A model generated the notes under the pieces. The model had not been told where the DNA came from. It searched no databases and saw only the letters and a program-made list of their open reading frames with translations. Shown piece by piece: positions 11,647-20,477 of a DNA stretch of 64,000 nt. Location of the stretch: the NCBI GenBank assembly GCA_016712565.1, contig JADJQU010000003.1, positions 62,001-126,000 of the forward strand, in the 5' to 3' direction. Within the stretch, counting starts at the first letter, position 1; the number at the start of each line of letters is the position of its first letter. Both the position numbers and the translations under genes were made by a program. The stretch comes from Planctomycetota bacterium. Its GTDB lineage: Bacteria > Planctomycetota > UBA1135 > GCA-002686595.

Positions 11647-14565
11647 GTGCCGAACCGGGACCAGGAACAACCGCCGCTGGGCGAAACCCCGGCCGCACCT
11701 CGGTCAACGGGTGCAACGGGCGCCCGGGGCAACGGGCGGAGAGGGGGACGGCGCGGTGCCGTCCACGGGGCGGCCCTCGCCCTGGTCCTTTTCGGCTCGA
11801 CCACCAGGGGCGAGGCGCAGACAGACTTCGTGAACTGGGAGAGCCCCCACGTTCATCCTCTGGAGCTGACGCCCGACCGGAAACTGCTCCTGGCGGTCAA
11901 CACACCGGACAACCGCCTGGAACTGCTGCGCTTCGAGGCCGGCCTGCCGGTGCCCTTCCGCGACGTTCCCGTGGGGCTCGATCCCGTCAGCGTGCGCGCC
12001 AGGTCCAGCGGCGCGGCCTGGGTGGTCAACCGCATCTCCGACAGCGTCAGCGTGGTGGACCTGGACGCGGGGCGCGTGGTGGCGACCCTGGCCACCGACG
12101 ACGAACCCGCGGACGTGGTGTTCGCCGGCTCACCCCTGCGCGCCTTCGTGAGCTGCTCGGGTGCCAACACGGTGCTCGTCTTCGATCCGGAGCGGCTCGA
12201 GGTCGCGCCCCGGCGGATCGCGATCGACGGCGAGGCGCCGCGGGCCCTGGCGGTGTCCCCCGATGGTTCCCGGGTCTACGCCGCGATCTTCGAGTCGGGG
12301 AACGGGTCCACGATCCTCGGCGGAGGCGCGCTGTTCAATTTCGATTCGCCCCCGAACATCGTCAGCCGCTCCGTCGGTCCCTATGGCGGCCGCAACCCAC
12401 CTCCGAATTCCGGGCGGGAGGGAGGCTTCGATCCGCCGCAGCGGCCGGGAAATCCCGCGCCCCCGCCGGTGGGCCTGATCGTCAAGCGCAATGGAGCCGG
12501 GCAGTGGCGCGACGATTTCAAGGGAGATTGGACCGTGTTCGTCAGCGGTCCCCACGCGGCCATGTCCGGCCGGCGCGAGGGCTGGGACCTGTGCGACAAC
12601 GACGTGGCGATCCTCGACGCGCAGAGCGGCGAGGTCCGCTACGCGAGGGGCCTGATGAACGCTTGCATGGCGCTGGCCGTGGAACCGCGCAGCGGGGACC
12701 TGACGCTCGTGGGCACCGACGCCACCAACGAAGTGCGCTTCGAGCCCGTGCTGCGCGGCCGTTTCCTGCGCGTGCTGATGGCGCGCCTCAGTCCCGCGGG
12801 CCTGCTGCGTGCGCGCTTCGACCTCAATTCGCATCTGGACTACGCCTCGTCCAGTGCCCCCACGGAGACGCGGGCGAAGTCCGTGGGCGATCCGCGCGCC
12901 GTGGTGTGGAACGCCGGCGGCACGGCCGCCTACGTGGCGTCCATGGGGTCGAACCACGTGCGGCGGCTCCTGGCCGATGGCACGCGCGAGCAGGGCAGCG
13001 CGCCGATTCCCGTGGGGGAAGGCCCCACGGGTCTGGCACTCGACGAGGAGAGGAAGCAGCTCTACGTGCTCTGCAAGTTCGAGAGCGCCGTGTCGGTGGT
13101 CAGCACGGAGCGCGATCTCGAGGTGTCGCGCGTGGCGCTGCACGACCCATCGCCCGCGGCCATCCGTCGCGGCCGCCGGCATCTGTACGGCACCCACGGG
13201 AATTCGGGCCTCGGGCACGTGTCGTGCGCCTCCTGCCACATCGATGCCAGGCAGGACCACCTCGCCTGGGATCTGGGTGACCCCGCGGGAGCCGTGCAGG
13301 AGCTCGGCGACGCGAACCGCGCGGCGGATCATCCGGCCCTGTTGGAGTCCCTGGTGCCCGGCCGCGGCCCGTTCGAGCCGTTTCATCCCATGAAGGGACC
13401 GATGACCACGCAGACGCTGCAGGACATCGTCGGCAAGGAGCCGCACCACTGGCGCGGGGATCGCGCGGGTCTGGAGGCCTTCAACGGCGCCTTCGAATCC
13501 CTGCTGGGGGCGCCGCGCCGGCTCGACCCGTCGGAGCTGGGGGAATTCGAGGCCTTCCTCGCCACGATCGCCTTCGAGCCCAACCCCTTCCGCGGCTTCG
13601 ACAATTCCCTGCCCGAGCGGCTGGAGCTCGCGGGACACTTCACGACGGGCCGATTCTCGCCCGCGGGGGAGCCCTTGCCCCCGGGGAACGCCCGGCGCGG
13701 GTTGGAGCTTTTCCGGAACGGGAAGCTCGACAACCAGCGCGTGGACTGCGTCACCTGTCACACTCTGCCCACGGGCCTCGGCCCGGACGCGCGGCTGTCG
13801 GAGCAGCGTTTCCGCTCCATCGCTCCGGGCACGCAGGGAGAGCGCCATCACATGCTCGTCTCCCAGGACGGCTCGTCCAACGTCTCGATGAAGGTTCCGC
13901 AGTTGCGCAACCTGCGCGAGAAAGTGGGCTTCGACCTCTCCGCCCCGAGAAGCCGGCGCGGCTTCGGGTTCCTTCACGACGGCAGCGTCGACACGCTCGC
14001 GCGCTTCGTGAATGAAGCTTCGTTCTCCGTGGCCGACGAGCAACAGACGGCGGACCTGGTGGCCTTCCTGCTGGCCTTCTCCGGTTCGGATCTGCCCTCG
14101 GGCCGTGAGGACGACTTGCGCGAACCGCCTGGAACCGCTTCGAGCGACACCCATGCCGCGGTGGGCCGCCAACTGACCCTGTCCGGCCGACCGTCCGGGC
14201 CCCAAGGGGAGCTTTTGAAGCGCATGCTCGCGTTGGCGGATTCCGGCGCGGTCGGTGTGGTCGCGCGACGCGGACGGCAGGGCTGGGTCTACCGTGGCGC
14301 GGGACGCTTCCAGTCGGATCGGCGGGCGAGCGTGGTCGAGGCCGAGACCTTGATCGGCACGGCCGCCCGGGGCGCCGAGCTCACGCTGACCGTGACGCCG
14401 CGGGGCACCGAGGAGCGAATCGGCGTCGATCGCGACAGCGACGGCACCTTCGACGGCGACGAGCTGGACCTGGGAACGGATCCGAACCGGAAGGGCACGC
14501 CCGCGGCTCCGCGGGATCCGCCGCCCCGGGACAAACCCGCCGACCGCGCCGGCGGAAGAGACTGA
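11647..14565 (+). CDS. Exported YVTN beta-propeller / dihaem cytochrome c protein
   Basis: A 972-residue protein starting at GTG. A signal peptide spans about residues 38-58 (a hydrophobic stretch ending RGEAQ). Residues about 60-500 are YVTN-type propeller blades (LAVSPDGSRVYAA, GPTGLALDEERKQLYVLC). Then come two CxxCH haem c sites: CASCH (Cys527) and CVTCH (Cys701), within a MauG/cytochrome-peroxidase-like region. The C-terminus holds a calcium-repeat-like DRDSDGTFDGDELDLGTDP followed by a Pro/Arg/Asp tail. It probably works in the periplasm as a redox or sensing protein; the substrate cannot be read from sequence. It is transcribed alone and preceded by repeat copies A and C. Confidence 0.88.
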   Translation: MPNRDQEQPPLGETPAAPRSTGATGARGNGRRGGRRGAVHGAALALVLFGSTTRGEAQTDFVNWESPHVHPLELTPDRKLLLAVNTPDNRLELLRFEAGLPVPFRDVPVGLDPVSVRARSSGAAWVVNRISDSVSVVDLDAGRVVATLATDDEPADVVFAGSPLRAFVSCSGANTVLVFDPERLEVAPRRIAIDGEAPRALAVSPDGSRVYAAIFESGNGSTILGGGALFNFDSPPNIVSRSVGPYGGRNPPPNSGREGGFDPPQRPGNPAPPPVGLIVKRNGAGQWRDDFKGDWTVFVSGPHAAMSGRREGWDLCDNDVAILDAQSGEVRYARGLMNACMALAVEPRSGDLTLVGTDATNEVRFEPVLRGRFLRVLMARLSPAGLLRARFDLNSHLDYASSSAPTETRAKSVGDPRAVVWNAGGTAAYVASMGSNHVRRLLADGTREQGSAPIPVGEGPTGLALDEERKQLYVLCKFESAVSVVSTERDLEVSRVALHDPSPAAIRRGRRHLYGTHGNSGLGHVSCASCHIDARQDHLAWDLGDPAGAVQELGDANRAADHPALLESLVPGRGPFEPFHPMKGPMTTQTLQDIVGKEPHHWRGDRAGLEAFNGAFESLLGAPRRLDPSELGEFEAFLATIAFEPNPFRGFDNSLPERLELAGHFTTGRFSPAGEPLPPGNARRGLELFRNGKLDNQRVDCVTCHTLPTGLGPDARLSEQRFRSIAPGTQGERHHMLVSQDGSSNVSMKVPQLRNLREKVGFDLSAPRSRRGFGFLHDGSVDTLARFVNEASFSVADEQQTADLVAFLLAFSGSDLPSGREDDLREPPGTASSDTHAAVGRQLTLSGRPSGPQGELLKRMLALADSGAVGVVARRGRQGWVYRGAGRFQSDRRASVVEAETLIGTAARGAELTLTVTPRGTEERIGVDRDSDGTFDGDELDLGTDPNRKGTPAAPRDPPPRDKPADRAGGRD

Positions 14566-15000
14566 ACGGCCGACGCGGGCCGTGGTGCAGTCTTGAACTC
14601 CCGCGCCGGCGGCTTCTCCGCCGCGCGCCACCCGGACCGGCGCGCCCTTTCCAGGCCCTGGACTCCGGCCGCCCGTCGGGAATTCGTCCCGCCCTCCCCG
14701 CGGGCAACTGGACGGGAGCTCGGCGGCGCTTCTGGGGCAGTTCCGGGCGGGCCGAGGCCCCCGGGTGGCTCCCTCCGGTGCACGGCAGGACCCTCCTGGA
14801 GGGCCGGCAGGTCCCCCGTGGGGGAGAGCCGGGCGCCTCGATCTGGGGTCGCCCGTCGGTTTGGCACGCAAGTTGACCCTGCCGCTCCCGTGACCTTCCG
14901 CGGCCCCCCTGAAAGGCGGGTCCGCAGCGCCCAGGGCCCGTCGTCCTCGGTCAGGGAGCCACGTCCCACGTGTCGTTTTCCGTTTCGGGAGTACCTCTCC
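14566..15000. other. 435-nt intergenic region
   Basis: Between the cytochrome gene and the carboxypeptidase-regulatory gene. A reading frame runs through it in the frame of the downstream gene, but it is Arg/Pro/Gly-rich and lacks features of a real N-terminus, whereas a clean signal peptide begins at 15001. Apart from a possible sigma-54-like site at 14862 nothing else was recognised. Confidence 0.6.
14862..14877 (+). promoter_or_regulatory. Weak sigma-54-like promoter candidate
   Basis: TGGCACG, 4 nt, then TTGAC. The -24 element and spacing fit the sigma-54 consensus (TGGCACG-N4-TTGC), but the invariant C of the -12 GC pair is A. It lies 123 nt before the ATG at 15001. Confidence 0.25.
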
Positions 15001-16559
15001 ATGTTCTTGCGATCTCTCTCATTCCTCGGCGCCGCCGCGGCCCTGACCTGCGGTTGGGCAGAGGCCGGCGTCGTCACAGGTCGGTTGATGGACAACCACG
15101 GCCAGCCTGTGCGCAACGCTGTCTTCGAATTCAAATCCTCCGATGGCACGGGAACGCCGATCGTCAGCGGCGGATTCTCGGACGCCAACGGCATGTTCAC
15201 CACCACGGTGACGCCGGACGGCGACTACCGGATGACGGTGTTCCCCCTGCCCCCGCCCCAGTCCCTGGTGGTGACCCGGCACTTCGACGGGATCGCGATC
15301 TCGGGTGCGACCCTCGACCTCGGCACCCAGGTGCTCGAGGTGGGCACGCTGATGAGCGGCCGCGTGGTCAACACGGGCGGCACGCCCCTGCAGGCGGTCA
15401 GCCTCGACTTCGTCGCCGGCTCGGATCAGCAGCCGCTCGACTTCACCAACCCGGACACCAACGCCTTCGGACTGTTCAGCGTCGCGGTGCCCTTCGGCGA
15501 GTGCGAGGTGCGCTTCAAGCCGGGCCCGGTTCCCTACTACGGAGGTCCCAGCACCGCGCCCTGGAGCAACACCTGGATCTTCACCGGGCCGACCCACGTG
15601 GGGGACATCGTGATGCCCCAGGGCACCCTGCTCTCGGGCCGCGTGGTCCGCGCCTCCGACGGCAGTGCCGTGGAGGACGCGCAAGTGCGAGTGGTGGACC
15701 CCGCGTCCGGGCGCGTCGTGTACACGCCGGAGAACCGCAGCGATGCGCTGGGGAATTTCCTGCTGAACCTGCCCGCCGGCTACTACGGCATGAGCGTGCT
15801 GCCGCGTTCCAATGAAGGCCTCACCTCGAAGGTGCTGCCGAATCGCGCGGTTCCTCCGGGCGGGACCCTGGGGACCGTCACGCTCCAGGACGGATTCGAG
15901 CTCAGCGGCCGCGTGCGCGACTGGAACCACGTCGCCTGCGCCGGCACGATGGTCAACCTCTCCTACTCCGCCACGGGAGAGCCCCTGGCCGTTGCGGGCA
16001 ACGTCACCGACGCCCTCGGCAACTACAGCCTGTTCGTGCCGGCCGGGACCTTCGACGTGGAATTCACCGCGCCGTTCTCGATGCCCCTGGGAGGACAGCT
16101 CGTGGAGGATCTGCTGATCTTCGACGACACGGATTTGGACGCCGAACTGCCGGAGGTGGAGTACCACACGCTGGCCGGCATCGGCACGGCCGGCAGCGGC
16201 GGGCTCGTTCCCCAGATCAGCTCCTCGGGGGGCACGCCCCGTCTGGGCAACAACGGCTACGGGGGCCACCTGCACGCAGGCCCTGGGTGGGGCCACCGCG
16301 TTCCTGTCCTTCACCACGGTGCAGTCGCCGACGCCCTTCTTCGGCACTACCCTCGGCCGCCTCGGCGGCCAGGTGCGCGTGCTCCAACTCGGCGGCACGC
16401 CCGGCGCGGCCGGCGAGGGCAGTGGCACGGCCCTGCTCTCCATCGGCGAGTCCAGCGCTGGTGGGCCAGGTGATCCTGGCCCGCTTCACCGTGCTCGACC
16501 CGGCGGGGGCCGGAGGCCTGGCGCGCTCCGTGCAATTGCAGGCGACGATCCAGCCTTGA
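15001..16559 (+). CDS. Secreted carboxypeptidase-regulatory-like domain protein (two frame breaks)
   Basis: It begins MFLRSLSFLGAAAALTCGWA, a signal peptide. At least four carboxypeptidase-regulatory-like beta-sandwich modules follow (GVVTGRLMDNHGQPVRNAVF, LMSGRVVNTGGTPLQAVSLD, LLSGRVVRASDGSAVEDAQV, ELSGRVRDWNHVACAGTMVN). The frame breaks twice near the 3' end. Removing one G from the GGGGG at 16261-16265 restores YGATCTQALGGATAFLSFTT; removing one G near 16445 restores LLSIASPALVGQVILARFTV, ending at the stop at 16557-16559 (518 residues repaired). The restored tail reads as natural protein, so the breaks are probably sequencing errors. The protein is likely extracellular or cell-surface; the function is unknown. 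Confidence 0.8.
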
Positions 16560-16680
16560 TGGGCCGCCCGGGGCGCGCCGCGGGCCCGGGGCTCCCCCCG
16601 GACTGACCCGAGGGCGTCCCGGGATTTTCAGAGGACGTGGTCGGGGCCATGGCCCTGGTCATGGCCCAGATCCTCGACGG

Positions 16681-16704
16681 GGTCGGCCGCCACAGCGGCC
16701 GGCC
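16681..16704 (-). terminator. Hairpin after the methyltransferase gene
   Basis: CGGCCGC (16684-16690) pairs with GCGGCCG (16695-16701) around CACA and extends by three further pairs, one of them G-T. It starts 4 nt past the stop codon of the minus-strand methyltransferase. There is no T tract, so it may be a processing or stability hairpin. Confidence 0.35.
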
Positions 16705-16708
16705 CTCC

Positions 16709-17599
16709 CTAGTACGCCAGGGCCCGAGCCTGGATGAAGGAGTAGAAGAACACCGAGTTGGGGTTGTGGGCCACGAGTTGAAGCTCCTGCTTCATGCCGT
16801 CCACCACGGCCGGGGAGACCTTGCCCGCCTTGAGCAGGCCCTCGGCGCCGGAGAGCAGCAGGTCGCTCCAGTAGGCAATGAACTCGGCCCGTTCCGCCGG
16901 CTCGCGGTTGTCGAGGTGGAAGGTCTTCACTTCGGTCGCCACGTCGCGGTAGCCGACCGCCTGCAGCAGGTTGCCGAGCTTCGCGCCGACGAACGGGTCG
17001 CCGCCGATCTCCAATTGATAGTCGTTGAACGCCATCCAGTAGGAGAGCGTCTGGGGGCTGTAGGGCTCCAGGAAGAAGCTGGCGTTCTGAACTTCGCTGA
17101 CCACGATCGGGGCGCCGGAGCGCAGCACCCGGCGGGTCTCGGACAACACCCGCGCCGGGTCCTCGACGTGTTCCAGGATCCAGCACAGGAAGGCGGAGTC
17201 GAAGCTGTCGGCGGCGAACTGCAGGCGGGAGGCGTCCGCCAGGGTGAACTGCGCCCGCGGCGCGGCCCAGGGCATGGACGCGATGTGGCTGCGGGCCTGG
17301 GCCAGGTTCGATTCCGAGCGGTCCACCCCGGTGACCCTCAGGTCGGGGAAGTGCCGCAGCAGGATCTCGGTCTGGGCGCCGACCCCGCACCCCACCTCCA
17401 GCAGACTCTTGGCTCGCCGGAAGGGCAGGCGGTCGTGGACCAGGTGCTCGGTGACCCGCGCCTGTCGATAGAGGCGCTCCTGCTCCTCCTTGGTGAAGCC
17501 GTGCAGGTAGCCCTGGGGCGCCTTCGGGGCGGCCGCGGGCCGAAGGGGAGCTTGCTTGGGGGGGATGCTGGCCTTGGGCGGGCGCGCTGGTTTGGACAT
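16709..17599 (-). CDS. SAM-dependent methyltransferase (class I)
   Basis: A 296-residue protein with the ATG at 17599 (MSKPARPPKAS), giving a Pro/Lys/Ala-rich N-terminal tail of about 35 residues before the fold. Motif I is LLEVGCGVGAQTEILL; an acidic loop follows at VTGVDRSESNL; motif II-like FDSAFLCWILEHVEDP and the post-motif RVLRSGAPIVVSEV are also present. This is the UbiE/Methyltransf_11 pattern, and the methyl acceptor is unknown. The frame is open further upstream to 17740, but that part crosses an inverted repeat and looks non-coding. The gene is divergent from the 2-hydroxyacid dehydrogenase, with an 18-bp inverted repeat pair between them. Confidence 0.88.
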   Translation of the reverse strand: MSKPARPPKASIPPKQAPLRPAAAPKAPQGYLHGFTKEEQERLYRQARVTEHLVHDRLPFRRAKSLLEVGCGVGAQTEILLRHFPDLRVTGVDRSESNLAQARSHIASMPWAAPRAQFTLADASRLQFAADSFDSAFLCWILEHVEDPARVLSETRRVLRSGAPIVVSEVQNASFFLEPYSPQTLSYWMAFNDYQLEIGGDPFVGAKLGNLLQAVGYRDVATEVKTFHLDNREPAERAEFIAYWSDLLLSGAEGLLKAGKVSPAVVDGMKQELQLVAHNPNSVFFYSFIQARALAY

Positions 17600-17625
17600 G
17601 GGGCGGCAGCATAGTGAATCCCCGT

Positions 17626-17779
17626 ACTGCCCCGCATGGCTGGGGATTTCCGTGCCGGGACCCCCTCCGAAGGGCCTTGGCGGCCCCGCCAGGGCCGATT
17701 CTCGGCTGGCGCGGGTACGTCGCCACAAGTGGCTGTCCAAAAATGAGTTATGGCAATATCACCAGCCATGCGGGGCAGT
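17626..17779. repeat. 18-bp perfect inverted repeat pair in a divergent promoter region
   Basis: ACTGCCCCGCATGGCTGG (17626-17643) is repeated exactly inverted at 17762-17779, 118 nt apart. Similarity continues inward imperfectly for about ten bases (TGGGGATTTCC versus TGGTGATATTG). It occupies most of the 211-nt gap between the methyltransferase and dehydrogenase starts. It could be a paired operator controlling both genes, or the ends of a ~154-nt MITE-like insertion. No clear target duplication is visible. Confidence 0.6.
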
Positions 17780-17810
17780 CTCGGACCCCTGGGGGATAAG
17801 CTGGCACCCC

Positions 17811-18980
17811 ATGCGAAAGACCACCCCTGGAGCACGCCATCTCCCGTCGCTGGGCGCCCTCCTGGCGTTCGGGCTCTGTGCCTGCGCGGTCGGTCGGCCC
17901 GAGCCCGCGGCGCCCGCGGCTCGGCCCCATTCAGGGGGGGAGCCCACGGCCGGCCTGGAACTGGAACTGGGCTCCCGGCGCAACGCCCGGGTGGCGGTGG
18001 CGACCCAGGGGGGCACCCGGCAGCTGACCTTTCTGGCGGGGGAGCTGGATCCCGCGGAGCTGGCGGAGCTGGAGCGCGCGGCCCCCAATGTGCGTGTGGT
18101 GGGGGGGCTGTCGAGGCAGGAGGCACTCGCGCGGGCGGGGGAGGCGGATGGGGTCGATGCTCGGCTCCTGACGCCCGAATTCCTGGCCGCGGCCCCGAAC
18201 CTCACCTGGGTCCAGGCCATGAGCGCGGGAGTGGACCGGTACGTGGCCATGCCGGGCCTCGCGGAGCGGCCCCAGGTGGTCCTCTCCAACCTGCGGGGCG
18301 TGCACGGCCCGGCGATCGCGGACCATGTCTTCGGGATGCTCCTGGAACTGACCCGGGAGCTGCGCTTCCACGCCGGCAATCAGGCCCGGGGCGCCTGGGT
18401 GCGCGAGGGCTCGGGCCGGCGGCCGGTGGCGCTCCAGGGGCGCACGCTGCTGGTGGTGGGCCTGGGCGGGATCGGGACGGAGGTGGCGCGACGGGGCAAA
18501 GGGTTCGGCATGGAGGTTCTGGCGACCCGGCGCACCGAGGCCCCCAGGCCCGAGTTCGTGGATCGCGTCGGGCGCCCCGAGGAGCTCCTCGCCCTGCTCC
18601 CGGAGGCCGACGTGGTGGTGATCGCCGTGCCCCTGACGGCGGAAACGGAGGGGCTGTTCGGCCGGGCGGCGTTCGCGGCCATGAAGCCGGGCTCCTGGCT
18701 GGTGAACATCGCCCGCGGCCGGGTGGTGGAGACGCCGGCCCTGCTGGAGGCCCTGGACACGGGGCGCCTCGCCGGAGCCTGCCTGGACGTCACCGATCCG
18801 GAGCCTTTGCCCCCCGGGCACCCCCTATGGGCCCTGTCCAACGTGGTGATCACGCCCCACGTGGCCAGCGATGCGGAATTGACCGACGAACGCTCCCGGC
18901 GGCTCCTGCGCGAGAACCTGCGGCGCTTCGGCGCCGGGGAGCCCCTGCTCAACGTGGTGGACCTGCGCGCGGGGTACTGA
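17811..18980 (+). CDS. D-2-hydroxyacid dehydrogenase family protein with lipoprotein-like N-terminus
   Basis: A 389-residue protein. The C-terminal ~310 residues are a D-isomer-specific 2-hydroxyacid dehydrogenase: LVVGLGGIGTEVARRGKGFG (NAD loop), NIARGRVVE (catalytic Arg), DVTDPEPLPPGHPLW (Glu) and ITPHVAS (His). The N-terminus, however, is a signal sequence with lipobox-like LCAC (Cys25) and a Pro/Ala-rich spacer, so it may be exported and lipid-anchored. This is unusual for an NAD-dependent enzyme. The ATG at 17811 is the only plausible ATG before the catalytic fold, though an internal GTG giving a cytosolic enzyme cannot be excluded. Its stop overlaps the trmL start (TGATG). Confidence 0.87.
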   Translation: MRKTTPGARHLPSLGALLAFGLCACAVGRPEPAAPAARPHSGGEPTAGLELELGSRRNARVAVATQGGTRQLTFLAGELDPAELAELERAAPNVRVVGGLSRQEALARAGEADGVDARLLTPEFLAAAPNLTWVQAMSAGVDRYVAMPGLAERPQVVLSNLRGVHGPAIADHVFGMLLELTRELRFHAGNQARGAWVREGSGRRPVALQGRTLLVVGLGGIGTEVARRGKGFGMEVLATRRTEAPRPEFVDRVGRPEELLALLPEADVVVIAVPLTAETEGLFGRAAFAAMKPGSWLVNIARGRVVETPALLEALDTGRLAGACLDVTDPEPLPPGHPLWALSNVVITPHVASDAELTDERSRRLLRENLRRFGAGEPLLNVVDLRAGY

Positions 18981-19525
18981 TGGAAATCGTGCTCGTCGCC
19001 CCGGAAATTCCCCACAATTCGGGCTGCGCCGCGCGGCTTTCGGCGGCCCTGGGGCTCAAGCTGCACCTGGTGGAACCCCTGGGATTCAGCCTGGAGGATC
19101 GGTACCTCAAGCGCGCCGGGCTGGACTACTGGCCCCTGGTGGAGCTGGCCGTGCACGGCGATTGGCCGGCGGCCCTGGCGGCCCTGAGCTCCTCGAGCCC
19201 GCGGCCCATCGGGCAGCGCCTGCGCCTGTTCTCCGCCCGCGGCGGCACGTCGCTCTTCGAAACGAACTTCGAGAAGGACGACATCCTGGTCTTCGGCGGC
19301 GAGTCGAAGGGCCTGCCGGCGGAGCTGCTGGAACTCCACGGGGATCGGCGCGTCTACGTTCCCATCCGCAGCGGCGTGCGCAGCCTCAATCTGGCGAATG
19401 TGGTCTGTTTGGGCACCTACACGGCCATGGTGAGGGCGGGACTCCCTCTGCCCGACAACGACGGCCGCCACGAGGCCCATCCGCGCGCCTCCGAGGATGT
19501 GCGGCCCTCCTCGCGGGTGCGCTGA
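18980..19525 (+). CDS. trmL: tRNA (cytidine/uridine(34)-2'-O)-methyltransferase TrmL
   Basis: A 181-residue SPOUT methyltransferase that 2'-O-methylates the wobble nucleotide of certain tRNALeu species. The N-terminus MEIVLVAPEIPHNSGCAARL corresponds to the family's PEIPxNTGNxxR block. FGGESKGLPAELLE and IPIRSGVRSLNLANVVCLGT form the trefoil-knot SAM site. It overlaps the dehydrogenase stop by 1 nt, so the two are probably co-transcribed although functionally unrelated. Confidence 0.92.
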   Translation: MEIVLVAPEIPHNSGCAARLSAALGLKLHLVEPLGFSLEDRYLKRAGLDYWPLVELAVHGDWPAALAALSSSSPRPIGQRLRLFSARGGTSLFETNFEKDDILVFGGESKGLPAELLELHGDRRVYVPIRSGVRSLNLANVVCLGTYTAMVRAGLPLPDNDGRHEAHPRASEDVRPSSRVR

Positions 19526-19820
19526 GGCCGGGCTCCCCGGCGGTCGCGGCGTCGTCGGCGGGGGAGGGAGAGCCGTCCGGAACTCTACCGTTCACGGGAG
19601 GATGACCGTTCGTACAGCCATTACGCAGTTCCGCCACTTGAAATCCGGGCAGGGGTCTGGGGATTGTCCGCGCCCCGAACGGTAGACTCTGCGCCAAATT
19701 CTCGGGGGACCCCTCGCGCCGAGCGCGGGCGGTTCACGCCGAGGAGTCTCCCCCCGGCCTCCCACCAGGATCCGGGGGCCGCGCGCCCCCCGCGGCGCCT
19801 GCTGCGAACGGTCCCACCCG
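19526..19820. other. 295-nt leader of the ACIII-oxidase operon
   Basis: No coding potential was seen. ACCGTTC occurs twice directly (19587 and 19605) and once inverted as GAACGGT (19677); TACCGTTC/GAACGGTA (19586-19593, 19677-19684) are perfect inverted 8-mers. These could be operator sites for the long respiratory operon starting at 19821. No convincing -35/-10 pair was found. Confidence 0.4.
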
Positions 19821-20477
19821 ATGACCCAGATCTTCCACAAGAGCTTCAACACCCTTTCCAAGGCCAGCATCGTGCTGGGAGGGGTGTTCGCCGCCACGGC
19901 GGTGGCCTGGCTGCTCAGCGCCAACCGGGCCCCGTACATCAGCCTGGTGAACGTGCCGCGCGAGCAGCCGGTGCCCTTCAGCCACAAGCACCACGTCGCC
20001 GGCCTGGGCATCGACTGCCGCTACTGCCACACCTCGGTGGAGGACTCGGCCCAGGCCTCGCTGCCCTCGACCAAGACCTGCATGACCTGCCACTCGGTGG
20101 TCTGGACCAACGCGGCGATGCTCGAGCCCGTGCGCGAGAGCTACCGCACCGATCGCTCGATCGAGTGGCTCAAGGTCCACGATCTGCCCGACTTCGTGTA
20201 CTTCAACCACTCCATCCACGTGAAGAAGGGCGTGGGTTGCCAGTCCTGCCACGGCGACGTGGACCAGATGCCGCTGATGATGCGGCGCAACACGCTCAAC
20301 ATGGAGTGGTGCCTCGAGTGCCACCGCGCGCCCGAGAAGTTCCTGCGCCCGCGCGAGGAAGTTTTCAACCTGAACTGGACTCCCCCCACCGACAAGCCGC
20401 AGGCGGAGCTCGGAGCCGAACTGGCCGAGCGCTACCAAGTGCAGAAGCTCACCTCCTGCGCCACTTGCCACCGATGA
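19821..20477 (+). CDS. actA: Alternative complex III subunit ActA, pentahaem cytochrome c
   Basis: A 218-residue membrane-anchored multihaem cytochrome. One N-terminal transmembrane segment (about residues 16-33) is followed by five CxxCH sites: CRYCH, CMTCH, CQSCH, CLECH and CATCH, the last at the extreme C-terminus. ACIII oxidises quinol and replaces the bc1 complex; ActA helps carry electrons toward the terminal oxidase. It is the first gene of a tightly packed operon, and its TGA overlaps the actB ATG by 4 nt. Confidence 0.95.
   Translation: MTQIFHKSFNTLSKASIVLGGVFAATAVAWLLSANRAPYISLVNVPREQPVPFSHKHHVAGLGIDCRYCHTSVEDSAQASLPSTKTCMTCHSVVWTNAAMLEPVRESYRTDRSIEWLKVHDLPDFVYFNHSIHVKKGVGCQSCHGDVDQMPLMMRRNTLNMEWCLECHRAPEKFLRPREEVFNLNWTPPTDKPQAELGAELAERYQVQKLTSCATCHR

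Noticed and set aside
14593..15000. N-terminal extension of the carboxypeptidase-regulatory gene
   Set aside because: Composition is unlike protein and a signal peptide begins at the ATG 15001.
16261..16559. Programmed ribosomal frameshift
   Set aside because: Two shifts with no slippery heptamer; simple base insertions in G runs explain them better.
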